DNA from: Osmia lignaria lignaria
Taxonomy: Eukaryota; Arthropoda; Insecta; Hymenoptera; Megachilidae
Assembly: GCF_051020975.1 (NCBI RefSeq)
Contig: NW_027478167.1
Location: 10,726,001-10,790,000 of the forward strand
DNA: 64,000 nucleotides
Reading direction: 5' to 3'
Shown one piece after another: positions 1-10,828 of this stretch (position 1 is the first letter of the stretch; the number at the start of each line of letters is the position of its first letter). Under the pieces are notes generated by a model. It did no database searches, was not told the DNA's origin, and saw only the letters and a program-made list of their open reading frames with translations. The position numbers and the translations under genes are program-made.

Positions 1-36
1 AACATTTTGCCATAGCTCGCTTCGTTTCCGAGATAT

Positions 37-357
37 TTGCAGATATATCTCAAGGGAAGGGGCCTGACGGACATATTTCGAGATATTTCTTCTTCTTGTT
101 GTTCTTCTTCTGCACAGCTGAGCTGGAAGTGGCATTTGAGGGCGCAATAGTGCAGAGTTATCTCAAAGAAAGGGGCCACGGTGTTTCTGTATCTCTATTA
201 TGTTGGTGCGGCTTCGGAACTTTTAAATATTTCGATATATCTCGAAAACTACGCTTCTGATCAAAAAATATCATAGAGCGTAATTTGTAGGAAACATTAT
301 TCTCTACAAAAAAGGTCTCTTAACATTTTGCCATAGCTCTCTTCGTTTCCGAGATAT
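37..357 (+). repeat. 321-bp monomer, type a, copy 1
   Basis: Reads gagggcgcaatag where most units read gcagctcgcaatag, a net loss of one base plus substitutions. The plus-strand frame is lost downstream of this point. The same variant recurs at 6476 and 36743 and marks the start of the same block each time. Confidence 0.9.
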
Positions 358-994
358 TTGCAGATTCAGCTCAAAGGAACTGGCCTGACGGACATATTTC
401 GAGATATTTCTTCTTCTTGTTGTTCTTCCTCTGCACAGCTAAGCTGGAAGTGGCATTTGCAGCTCGCAATAGTGCAGAGTTATCTTAAAGAAAGGGGCCA
501 CGGTGTTTCTGTATCTCTATTATGTAGGTGCGGCTTCGGAACTTTTAAATATCTTGATATATCTCGAGAACTACGCATCTGATCAAAAAATGTCATAGAA
601 CATAAAAAGTAGGAAACTTAATTCTCTACAAAAAAGGTCTCTTAACATTTTGCCATAGCTCGCCTCGTTTCCGAGATATTTGCATATTTATCTCAAGGGA
701 AGGGGCCTGACGGACATATTTCGAGATATTTCTTCTTCTTGTTGTTCTTCTTCTGCACAGCTAAGCTGGAAGTGGCATTTGCGGCACGCACTAGTGCAGA
801 GTTATCTCAAAGAAAGGGGCCACCGTGTTTCTGTATCTCTATTATGTTGGTGCGGCTTCGGAACTTTTAAATATCTTGATATATCTCGAGAACTACGCAT
901 CTGATCAAAAAATATCATAGAACATAAAAAGTAGGAAACTTAATTCTCTACAAAAAAGGTCTCTTAACATTTTGCCATAGCTCGCTTCGTTTCC

Positions 995-1016
995 GAGATA
1001 TTTGCAGATTTATCTC
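995..1016. repeat. Short inverted repeat around the anchor (gagata / tatctc)
   Basis: Six-base arms at 995-1000 and 1011-1016 flank a ten-base spacer containing the anchor. In units with agatatatctc (for example 5510 and 21287) the arms lengthen to seven bases, gagatat and atatctc. It could form a small hairpin or bind a dimeric protein. This is a structural observation only. Confidence 0.6.
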
Positions 1017-1029
1017 AAGGGAAGGGGCC
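1003..1029 (+). repeat. Internal direct subrepeat, copy 1 (reference monomer)
   Basis: The 27 bases from tgcaga to ggggcc match 1117-1143 at 24 positions. Mismatches are at 1009, 1019 and 1021. The match then continues as tgacgg against acgg with a two-base gap. The pair lies 114 bp apart and is present in most monomers. Types that begin attcagctcaaagg (b and f) have a more diverged first copy. Confidence 0.75.
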
Positions 1030-1050
1030 TGACGGACATATTTCGAGATA

Positions 1051-1076
1051 TTTCTTCTTCTTGTTGTTCTTCTTCT
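1051..1076 (+). repeat. TTC/TTG pyrimidine-rich tract (reference monomer)
   Basis: A run of TTC triplets is interrupted by two TTG triplets, at offsets 49-74 of the unit. It is present in every monomer with small changes: an extra TTC in place of TTG in the b-like units at 4222, 10661, 15813 and 43181; TTTTTG in type i; TCCTC in several b and f types. It lies in the interval shared by several inferred exchange points (see findings). Confidence 0.85.
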
Positions 1077-1109
1077 GCACAGCTAAGCTGGAAGTGGCAT
1101 TTGCGGCTC

Positions 1110-1119
1110 GCACTAGTGC
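1110..1119. repeat. Perfect 10-bp palindrome gcactagtgc (reference monomer)
   Basis: The sequence equals its own reverse complement. It occurs in the monomers that have gcggctcgc or gcggcacgc just upstream (types c, d, e, C, Q and others). The remaining types carry gcaatagtgc, one base different, which breaks the palindrome. No protein binding is shown. Confidence 0.85.
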
Positions 1120-1143
1120 AGAGTTATCTCAAAGAAAGGGGCC
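1117..1143 (+). repeat. Internal direct subrepeat, copy 2 (reference monomer)
   Basis: Partner of the motif at 1003-1029, with 24 of 27 bases identical. Upstream of the two copies, cattttgccatagctcgc and catttgcagctcgc (the latter in other types) may be a further gapped match. That would extend the ancestral duplication to the left, but it is weaker evidence. Confidence 0.75.
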
Positions 1144-1199
1144 ACGGTGTTTCTGTATCTGTATTATGTTGGTGCGGCTTCGGCACTTTTAAATATCTT

Positions 1200-1213
1200 G
1201 ATATATCTCGAGA
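1200..1213. repeat. Overlapping palindromes gatatatc and tctcgaga (reference monomer)
   Basis: Two 8-bp perfect palindromes overlap by two bases. Units with the other 3' allele read ctcgatatatctcgaaaac and keep only gatatatc. The tctcgaga allele carries a ctcgag site and the other does not, so the site marks which 3' class a monomer belongs to. Confidence 0.75.
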
Positions 1214-4200
1214 ACTACGCATCTGATCAAAAAATATCATAGAAGATAAAAAGTAGGAAACTTAATTCTCTACAAAAAAGGTCTCTTAACATTTCGCCAT
1301 AGCTCGCTTCGTTTCCGAGATATTTGCAGATTTATCTCAAGGGAAGGGGCCTGTCGGACATATTTCGAGATATTTCTTCTTCTTGTTGTTCTTCTTCTGC
1401 ACAGCTAAGCTGGAAGTGGCATTTGCGGCTCGCACTAGTGCAGAGTTATCTCAAAGAAAGGGGCCACGGTGTTTCTGTATCTCTATTATGTTGGTGCGGC
1501 TTCGGAACTTTTAAATATCTCGATATATCTCGAAAACTACGCTTCTGATCGAAAAATATCATAGAACATAAATTGTAGGAAACATAATTCTCTACAAAAA
1601 GCGTCTCTTAACATTTTGCCATAGCTCGCTTCGTTTCCGAGATATTTGCAGATTCAGCTCAAAGGAACGGGCCTGACGGACATATTTCGAGATACTTCTT
1701 TTTCTTGTTGTTCTTCCTCTGCACAGCTAAGCTGGAAGTGGCATTTGCAGCTCGCAATAGTGCAGAGTTATCTCAAAGAAAGGGGCCACGGTGTTTCTGT
1801 ATCTCTATTATGTTGGTGCGGCTTCGGAACTTTTAAATATCTTGATATATCTCGAGAACTACGCATCTGATCAAAAAATGTCATAGAACATAAAAAGTAG
1901 GAAACTTAATTCTCTACAAAAAAGGTCTCTTAAGATTTTGCCATAGCTCGCTTCGTTTCCGAGATATTTGCATATTTATCTCAAGGGAAGGGGCCTAACG
2001 GACATATTTCGAGATATTTCTTCTTCTTGTTGTTCTTCTTCTGCACAGCTAAACTGGAAGTGGCATTTCCAGCTCGCAATAGTGCAGAGTTATCTCAAAG
2101 AAAGGGGCCACGGTGTTTCTGTATCTCTATTATGTTGGTGCGGCTTCGGAACTTTTAAATATCTTGATATATCTCGAGAACTACGCATCTGATCAAAAAA
2201 TATCATAGAACACAAAAAGTAGGAAACTAAATTCTCTACAAAAAAGGTCTCCTAACATTTTGCCATAGCTCGCTTCGTTTCCGAGATATTTGCAGATTTA
2301 TCTCAAGGGAAGGGGCCTGACGGACATATTTCGAGATATTTCTTCTTCTTTTTGTTCTTCTTCTGCACAGCTGAGCTGGAAGTGGCATTTGCAGGTCGCA
2401 ATAGTGCAGAGTTATCTCAAAGAAAGGGGCCACGGTGTTTCTGTATCTCTATTATGTTGGTGCGGCTTCGGAACTTTTAAATATTTCGATATATCTCGAA
2501 AACTACGCTTCTGATCAAAAAATATCATAGAGCGTAAATTGTAGGAAACATTATTCTCTACAAAAAAGGTCTCTTAACATTTTGCCATAGCTCTCTTCGT
2601 TTCCGAGATATTTGCAGATTCAGCTCAAAGGAACTGGCCTGACGGACATATTTCGAGATATTTCTTCTTCTTGTTGTTCTTCCTCTGCACAGCTAAGCTG
2701 GAAGTGGCATTTGCAGCTCGCAATAGTGCAGAGTTATCTTAAAGAAAGGGGCCACGGTGTTTCTGTATCTCTATTATGTAGGTGCGGCTTCGGAACTTTT
2801 AAATATCTTGATATATCTCGAGAACTACGCATCTGATCAAAAAATGTCATAGAACATAAAAAGTAGGAAACTTAATTCTCTACAAAAAAGGTCTCTTAAC
2901 ATTTTGCCATAGCTCGCTTCGTTTCCGAGATATTTGCATATTTATCTCAAGGGAAGGGGCCTGACGGACATATTTCGAGATATTTCTTCTTCTTGTTGTT
3001 CTTCTTCTGCACAGCTAAGCTGGAAGTGGCATTTGCGGCACGCACTAGTGCAGAGTTATCTCAAAGAAAGGGGCCACCGTGTTTCTGTATCTCTATTATG
3101 TTGGTGCGGCTTCGGAACTTTTAAATATCTCGATATATCTCGAAAACTACGCTTCTGATCAAAAAATATCATAGAACATAAATTGTAGGAAACATAATTC
3201 TCTACAAAAAAGGTCTCTTAACATTTTGCCATAGCTCGCTTCGTTTCCGAGATATTTGCAGATTTATCTCAAGGGAAGGGGCCTAACGGACATATTTCGA
3301 GATATTTCTTCTTCTTGTTGTTCTTCTTCTGCACAGCTAAACTGGAAGTGGCATTTCCAGCTCGCAATAGTGCAGAGTTATCTCAAAGAAAGGGGCCACG
3401 GTGTTTCTGTATCTCTATTATGTTGGTGCGGCTTCGGAACTTTTAAATAGCTTGATATATCTCGAGAACTACGCATCTGATCAAAAAATATCATAGAACA
3501 CAAAAAGTAGGAAACTTAATTCTCTACAAAAAAGGTCTCTTAACATTTTGCCATAGCTCGCTTCGTTTCCGAGATATTTGCAGATTTATCTCAAGGGAAG
3601 GGGCCTGACGGACATATTTCGAGATATTTCTTCTTCTTGTTGTTCTTCTTCTGCACAGCTAAGCTGGAAGTGGCATTTGCGGCTCGCACTAGTGCAGAGT
3701 TATCTCAAAGAAAGGGGCCACGGTGTTTCTGTATCTGTATTATGTTGGTGCGGCTTCGGAACTTTTAAATATCTTGATATATCTCGAGAACTACGCATCT
3801 GATCAAAAAATATCATAGAACATAAAAAGTAGGAAACTTAATTCTCTACAAAAAAGGTCTCTTAACATTTTGCCATAGCTCGCTTCGTTTCCGAGATATT
3901 TGCAGATTTATCTCAAGGGAAGGGGCCTGACGGACATATTTCGAGATATTTCTTCTTCTTGTTGTTCTTCTTCTGCACAGCTAAGCTGGAAGTGGCATTT
4001 GCGGCTCGCACTAGTGCAGAGTTATCTCAAAGAAGGGGGCCACGGTGTTTCTGTATCTGTATTATGTTGGTGCGGCTTCGGCACTTTTAAATATCTTGAT
4101 ATATCTCGAGAACTACGCATCTGATCAAAAAATATCATAGAAGATAAAAAGTAGGAAACTTAATTCTCTACAAAAAAGGTCTCTTAACATTTTGCCATAG

Positions 4201-4221
4201 CTCTCTTCGTTTCCGAGATAT

Positions 4222-4543
4222 TTGCAGATTCAGCTCAAAGGAACTGGCCTGACGGACATATTTCGAGATATTTCTTCTTCTTCTTGTTCTTCCTCTGCAC
4301 AGCTAAGCTGGAAGTGGCATTTGCAGCTCGCAATAGTGCAGAGTTATCTTAAAGAAAGGGGCCACGGTGTTTCTGTATCTCTATTATGTTGGCGCCGCTT
4401 CGGAACTTTTAAATATCAGGATATATCTCGAGAACTACGCATCTGATCAAAAAATATCATAGAACATAAAAAGTAGGAAACTTAATTCTCTACAAAAATG
4501 GTCTCTTAACATTTTGCCATAGCTCGCTTCGTTTCCGAGATAT
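4222..4543 (+). repeat. Hybrid monomer: b-like 5' part, G-type 3' part
   Basis: The unit follows the monomer at 10661 up to 4389 (including ttatcttaaag, T at 4350). It then follows the G type from 4390 (ttggcgccgc, aatatcagga), as at 24185 and 34167. The switch lies between 4350 and 4390 and is in register. It marks the right end of block alpha copy 1. Confidence 0.85.
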
Positions 4544-6439
4544 TTGCAGATTCATCTCAAGGGAAGGGGTCTGACGGACATATTTCGAGATATTTCTTCT
4601 TCTTGTTGTTCTTCTTCTGCACAGCTAAGCTCGAAGTGGCATTTGCAGCTCGCAATAGTGCAGAGTTATCTCGAAGAAAGAGGCCACGGTGTTTCTGTAC
4701 CTCTATTATGTTGGTGCAGCTTCGGAACTTTTAAATATCTTGATATATCTCGAGAACTACGCATCTGATCAAAAAATATCATCGAACATAAAAAGTAGGA
4801 AACATAATTCTCTACAAAAAAGGTCTCTTAACATTTTGCCATAGCTCGCTTCGTTTCCGAGATATTTGCAGATTTATCTCAAGGGAAGTGGCCTGACGGA
4901 CATATTTCGAGATATTCCTTCTTCTTGTTGTTCTTCTTCTGCACAGCTAAACTGGAAGTGGCATTTCCAGCTCGCAATCGTGCAGAGTTATCTCAAAGAA
5001 AGGGGCCACGGTGTTTCTGTATCTCTATTATGTTGGTGCGGCTTCGGAACTTTTAAATATCTTGATATATCTCGAGAACTACGCCTCTGATCGAAAAATA
5101 TCATAGAACATAAAAAGTAGGAAACTTAATTCTCTACAAAAAAGGTCTCTTAACATTTTGCCATAGCTCTCTTCGTTTCCGAGATATTTGCAGATTTATC
5201 TCAAGGGCAGGGGCCTGACGGACATATTTCGAGATATTTCTTCTTCTTGTTGTTCTTCTTCTGCACAGCTAAGCTGGAAGTGGCATTTGCGGCTCGCACT
5301 AGTGCAGAGTTATCTCAAAGAAAGGAGCCACGGTGTTTCTGTATCTCTATTATGTTGGTGCGGCTTCGGAACTTTTAAATATCTCGATATATCTCGAAAA
5401 CTACGCTTCTGATCAAAAAATATCATAGAGCATAAATTGTAGGAAACAGAATTCTCTACAAAAAAGGTCTCTTAACATTTTGCCATAGCTCGCTTCGTTT
5501 CCGAGATATTTGCAGATATATCTCAAGGGAAGGGGCCTGACGGACATATTTCGAGATATTTCTTCTTCTTGTTGTTCTTCTTCTGCACAGCTAAGCTGGA
5601 AGTGGCATTTGCGGCTCGCACTAGTGCAGAGTTATCTCAAAGAAAGGGGCCACGGTGTTTCTGTATCTCTATTATGTTGGTGCGGCTTCGGAACTTTTAA
5701 ATATCTCGATGTATCTCGAAAACTACGCTTCTGATCAAAAAATATCATAGAACATAAATTGTAGGAAACATAATTCTCTACAAAAAAGGTCTCTGAACAT
5801 TTTGCCATAGCTCGCTTCGTTTCCGAGATATTTGCAGATATATCTCAAGGGAAGGGGCCTGACGGACATATTTCGAGATATTTCTTCTTCTTGTTGTTCT
5901 TCTTCTGCACAGCTAAGCTGGAGGTGGCATTTACAGCTCGCAATAGTGCAGAGTTATCTCAAAGAAAGGGGCCACGGTGTTTCTGTATCTCTATTATGTT
6001 GGTGCGGCTTCGGAACTTTTAAATATCTCGATGTATCTCGAAAACTACAATTCTGATCAAAAAATATCATAGAACATAAATTGTAGGAAACATAATTCTC
6101 TATAAAAAACGTCTCTTAACATTTTGCCATAGCTCGCTTCGTTTCCGAGATATTTGCAGATTCATCTCAAAGGAACTGGCCTGACGGACATATTTCGAGA
6201 TATTTCTTCTTCTTGTTGTTCTTCTTCTGCACAGCTAAGCTGGAAGTGGCATTTGCGGCTCGCACTAGTGCAGAGTTATCTCAAAGAAAGGGGCCACGGT
6301 GTTTCTGTATCTCTATTATGTTGGTGCGGCTTCGGAACTTTTAAATATCTCGATATATCTCGAAAACTACGCTTCTGATCAAAAAATATCATAGAGCATA
6401 AATTGTAGGAAACAGAATTCTCTACAAAAAAGGTCTCTT
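4390..6439 (+). repeat. Linker between alpha copies: G-end, k, l, m/I hybrid, n, o, p monomers
   Basis: The segment starts with a G-type 3' end and runs through units at 4544 (k), 4866 (l, with ggaagtggcc and ELRL-like codons), 5188, 5510, 5832 and 6154. From about 5337 onward it matches 35604 onward, leading into the third alpha copy. Related units at 24185-26116 and 34167-36098 contain different numbers of monomers, so this stretch has lost or gained units relative to them. Confidence 0.8.
5188..5509 (+). repeat. Hybrid monomer: m 5' part, I-type 3' part
   Basis: It shares gggcaggggcc and aaaggagcc (A at 5336) with the units at 24829 and 34811. It ends with agagcataaattg and aacagaattc, like the units at 25473 and 35455. 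Compared with 24829-25794 the two-monomer distance is collapsed, which fits loss of two units between the m and I types. Confidence 0.75.
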
Positions 6440-9400
6440 AACATTTTGCCATAGCTCGCTTCGTTTCCGAGATATTTGCAGATATATCTCAAGGGAAGGG
6501 GCCTGACGGACATATTTCGAGATATTTCTTCTTCTTGTTGTTCTTCTTCTGCACAGCTGAGCTGGAAGTGGCATTTGAGGGCGCAATAGTGCAGAGTTAT
6601 CTCAAAGAAAGGGGCCACGGTGTTTCTGTATCTCTATTATGTTGGTGCGGCTTCGGAACTTTTAAATATTTCGATATATCTCGAAAACTACGCTTCTGAT
6701 CAAAAAATATCATAGAGCGTAATTTGTAGGAAACATTATTCTCTACAAAAAAGGTCTCTTAACATTTTGCCATAGCTCTCTTCGTTTCCGAGATATTTGC
6801 AGATTCAGCTCAAAGGAACTGGCCTGACGGACATATTTCGAGATATTTCTTCTTCTTGTTGTTCTTCCTCTGCACAGCTAAGCTGGAAGTGGCATTTGCA
6901 GCTCGCAATAGTGCAGAGTTATCTTAAAGAAAGGGGCCACGGTGTTTCTGTATCTCTATTATGTAGGTGCGGCTTCGGAACTTTTAAATATCTTGATATA
7001 TCTCGAGAACTACGCATCTGATCAAAAAATGTCATAGAACATAAAAAGTAGGAAACTTAATTCTCTACAAAAAAGGTCTCTTAACATTTTGCCATAGCTC
7101 GCCTCGTTTCCGAGATATTTGCATATTTATCTCAAGGGAAGGGGCCTGACGGACATATTTCGAGATATTTCTTCTTCTTGTTGTTCTTCTTCTGCACAGC
7201 TAAGCTGGAAGTGGCATTTGCGGCACGCACTAGTGCAGAGTTATCTCAAAGAAAGGGGCCACCGTGTTTCTGTATCTCTATTATGTTGGTGCGGCTTCGG
7301 AACTTTTAAATATCTTGATATATCTCGAGAACTACGCATCTGATCAAAAAATATCATAGAACATAAAAAGTAGGAAACTTAATTCTCTACAAAAAAGGTC
7401 TCTTAACATTTTGCCATAGCTCGCTTCGTTTCCGAGATATTTGCAGATTTATCTCAAGGGAAGGGGCCTGACGGACATATTTCGAGATATTTCTTCTTCT
7501 TGTTGTTCTTCTTCTGCACAGCTAAGCTGGAAGTGGCATTTGCGGCTCGCACTAGTGCAGAGTTATCTCAAAGAAAGGGGCCACGGTGTTTCTGTATCTG
7601 TATTATGTTGGTGCGGCTTCGGCACTTTTAAATATCTTGATATATCTCGAGAACTACGCATCTGATCAAAAAATATCATAGAAGATAAAAAGTAGGAAAC
7701 TTAATTCTCTACAAAAAAGGTCTCTTAACATTTCGCCATAGCTCGCTTCGTTTCCGAGATATTTGCAGATTTATCTCAAGGGAAGGGGCCTGTCGGACAT
7801 ATTTCGAGATATTTCTTCTTCTTGTTGTTCTTCTTCTGCACAGCTAAGCTGGAAGTGGCATTTGCGGCTCGCACTAGTGCAGAGTTATCTCAAAGAAAGG
7901 GGCCACGGTGTTTCTGTATCTCTATTATGTTGGTGCGGCTTCGGAACTTTTAAATATCTCGATATATCTCGAAAACTACGCTTCTGATCGAAAAATATCA
8001 TAGAACATAAATTGTAGGAAACATAATTCTCTACAAAAAGCGTCTCTTAACATTTTGCCATAGCTCGCTTCGTTTCCGAGATATTTGCAGATTCAGCTCA
8101 AAGGAACGGGCCTGACGGACATATTTCGAGATACTTCTTTTTCTTGTTGTTCTTCCTCTGCACAGCTAAGCTGGAAGTGGCATTTGCAGCTCGCAATAGT
8201 GCAGAGTTATCTCAAAGAAAGGGGCCACGGTGTTTCTGTATCTCTATTATGTTGGTGCGGCTTCGGAACTTTTAAATATCTTGATATATCTCGAGAACTA
8301 CGCATCTGATCAAAAAATGTCATAGAACATAAAAAGTAGGAAACTTAATTCTCTACCAAAAAGGTCTCTTAAGATTTTGCCATAGCTCGCTTCGTTTCCG
8401 AGATATTTGCATATTTATCTCAAGGGAAGGGGCCTAACGGACATATTTCGAGATATTTCTTCTTCTTGTTGTTCTTCTTCTGCACAGCTAAACTGGAAGT
8501 GGCATTTCCAGCTCGCAATAGTGCAGAGTTATCTCAAAGAAAGGGGCCACGGTGTTTCTGTATCTCTATTATGTTGGTGCGGCTTCGGAACTTTTAAATA
8601 TCTTGATATATCTCGAGAACTACGCATCTGATCAAAAAATATCATAGAACACAAAAAGTAGGAAACTAAATTCTCTACAAAAAAGGTCTCCTAACATTTT
8701 GCCATAGCTCGCTTCGTTTCCGAGATATTTGCAGATTTATCTCAAGGGAAGGGGCCTGACGGACATATTTCGAGATATTTCTTCTTCTTTTTGTTCTTCT
8801 TCTGCACAGCTGAGCTGGAAGTGGCATTTGCAGGTCGCAATAGTGCAGAGTTATCTCAAAGAAAGGGGCCACGGTGTTTCTGTATCTCTATTATGTTGGT
8901 GCGGCTTCGGAACTTTTAAATATTTCGATATATCTCGAAAACTACGCTTCTGATCAAAAAATATCATAGAGCGTAAATTGTAGGAAACATTATTCTCTAC
9001 AAAAAAGGTCTCTTAACATTTTGCCATAGCTCTCTTCGTTTCCGAGATATTTGCAGATTCAGCTCAAAGGAACTGGCCTGACGGACATATTTCGAGATAT
9101 TTCTTCTTCTTGTTGTTCTTCCTCTGCACAGCTAAGCTGGAAGTGGCATTTGCAGCTCGCAATAGTGCAGAGTTATCTTAAAGAAAGGGGCCACGGTGTT
9201 TCTGTATCTCTATTATGTAGGTGCGGCTTCGGAACTTTTAAATATCTTGATATATCTCGAGAACTACGCATCTGATCAAAAAATGTCATAGAACATAAAA
9301 AGTAGGAAACTTAATTCTCTACAAAAAAGGTCTCTTAACATTTTGCCATAGCTCGCTTCGTTTCCGAGATATTTGCATATTTATCTCAAGGGAAGGGGCC

Positions 9401-10828
9401 TGACGGACATATTTCGAGATATTTCTTCTTCTTGTTGTTCTTCTTCTGCACAGCTAAGCTGGAAGTGGCATTTGCGGCACGCACTAGTGCAGAGTTATCT
9501 CAAAGAAAGGGGCCACCGTGTTTCTGTATCTCTATTATGTTGGTGCGGCTTCGGAACTTTTAAATATCTCGATATATCTCGAAAACTACGCTTCTGATCA
9601 AAAAATATCATAGAACATAAATTGTAGGAAACATAATTCTCTACAAAAAAGGTCTCTTAACATTTTGCCATAGCTCGCTTCGTTTCCGAGATATTTGCAG
9701 ATTTATCTCAAGGGAAGGGGCCTAACGGACATATTTCGAGATATTTCTTCTTCTTGTTGTTCTTCTTCTGCACAGCTAAACTGGAAGTGGCATTTCCAGC
9801 TCGCAATAGTGCAGAGTTATCTCAAAGAAAGGGGCCACGGTGTTTCTGTATCTCTATTATGTTGGTGCGGCTTCGGAACTTTTAAATAGCTTGATATATC
9901 TCGAGAACTACGCATCTGATCAAAAAATATCATAGAACACAAAAAGTAGGAAACTTAATTCTCTACAAAAAAGGTCTCTTAACATTTTGCCATAGCTCGC
10001 TTCGTTTCCGAGATATTTGCAGATTTATCTCAAGGGAAGGGGCCTGACGGACATATTTCGAGATATTTCTTCTTCTTGTTGTTCTTCTTCTGCACAGCTA
10101 AGCTGGAAGTGGCATTTGCGGCTCGCACTAGTGCAGAGTTATCTCAAAGAAAGGGGCCACGGTGTTTCTGTATCTGTATTATGTTGGTGCGGCTTCGGAA
10201 CTTTTAAATATCTTGATATATCTCGAGAACTACGCATCTGATCAAAAAATATCATAGAACATAAAAAGTAGGAAACTTAATTCTCTACAAAAAAGGTCTC
10301 TTAACATTTTGCCATAGCTCGCTTCGTTTCCGAGATATTTGCAGATTTATCTCAAGGGAAGGGGCCTGACGGACATATTTCGAGATATTTCTTCTTCTTG
10401 TTGTTCTTCTTCTGCACAGCTAAGCTGGAAGTGGCATTTGCGGCTCGCACTAGTGCAGAGTTATCTCAAAGAAGGGGGCCACGGTGTTTCTGTATCTGTA
10501 TTATGTTGGTGCGGCTTCGGCACTTTTAAATATCTTGATATATCTCGAGAACTACGCATCTGATCAAAAAATATCATAGAAGATAAAAAGTAGGAAACTT
10601 AATTCTCTACAAAAAAGGTCTCTTAACATTTTGCCATAGCTCTCTTCGTTTCCGAGATATTTGCAGATTCAGCTCAAAGGAACTGGCCTGACGGACATAT
10701 TTCGAGATATTTCTTCTTCTTCTTGTTCTTCCTCTGCACAGCTAAGCTGGAAGTGGCATTTGCAGCTCGCAATAGTGCAGAGTTATCTTAAAGAAAGGGG
10801 CCACGGTGTTTCTGTATCTCTATTATGT
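6440..10828 (+). repeat. Higher-order block alpha, copy 2
   Basis: Same order of types as 1-4389, including the 321-bp unit and the variant taagattttg at the f/g junction (about 8368). That variant is absent from the later related copies at about 13526 and 38637. The shared change shows that copies 1 and 2 are closest relatives. Confidence 0.93.
6476..6796 (+). repeat. 321-bp monomer, type a, copy 2
   Basis: Carries the same one-base deletion and substitutions as the unit at 37, so the two are copies by descent rather than independent events. It explains why the block offset is 6439 rather than 6440. Confidence 0.9.

Larger units (their letters stand above)
1002..1323 (+). repeat. Reference monomer (type d), 322 bp
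   Basis: This complete unit is used to describe the monomer's parts. From the anchor come a first G-rich motif (1003-1029), the pyrimidine tract (1051-1076), a central palindrome (1110-1119), and a second copy of the G-rich motif (1117-1143). After these come an AT-rich palindromic segment (1200-1213), a tgatca site (1224-1229), and two A6 runs (1229-1234 and 1274-1279). The unit ends just before the next anchor at 1324. Because 322 is not a multiple of three, no reading frame continues in register from one unit to the next. The boundary is arbitrary, as in any tandem array; the anchor was chosen because it is nearly invariant. Confidence 0.95.
1..4389 (+). repeat. Higher-order block alpha, copy 1
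   Basis: Order from 37: a, b, c, d, e, f, g, i, b, c, h, d, d, then the 5' part of a b-like unit. Aligned at an offset of 6439 it matches 6440-10828. The only difference I found is A at 1918 against C at 8357. Identity stops at 4390, inside a hybrid monomer. The left end of the block is beyond the window. Confidence 0.93.

Noticed and set aside
358..582. A 74-codon plus-strand frame present in almost every monomer (about 190 copies), Ser/Cys-rich in the middle
   Set aside because: It starts at TTG, not ATG, directly after an in-frame TAG. The unit length is not a multiple of three, there is no recognised domain, and some copies are broken (a-type frameshift, h-type stop, D-type stop). The frame persists because the repeat is homogenised.
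980..1001. CENP-B box
   Set aside because: I compared cttcgtttccgagata and the CGAA-containing segments on both strands with the nTTCGnnnnAnnCGGGn pattern, and the required CGGG with the internal A is absent.
1051..1076. Microsatellite expansion of TTC
   Set aside because: The tract is short, interrupted, and almost constant in length across monomers, with no expanded copy in the window.
1220..1262. Hammerhead ribozyme, as found in some animal satellites (ctgatca followed by ggaaac)
   Set aside because: The first core would need CTGANGA, and the monomer has CTGATCA. The AT-only stretch before GGAAAC offers no convincing stem II, and it is longer than usual.
1229..1279. Phased A-tracts giving DNA curvature
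   Set aside because: There are only two A6 runs per monomer, and their 45-bp spacing is not close to a whole number of helical turns, so I do not claim bending.
2236..2433. 65-codon minus-strand frame (Arg-rich), repeated at many sites such as 8675, 22521 and 57295
   Set aside because: It begins at GTG and appears only where the monomer reads cagctgag in place of cagctaag or cagctaaa. It is a shadow of the repeat with no domain.
6379..6618. 79-codon minus-strand frame at 6379 and 36646
   Set aside because: It arises from the one-base deletion in the a-type monomer, which joins two frames. Its start is a GTG, and no motif is recognisable.
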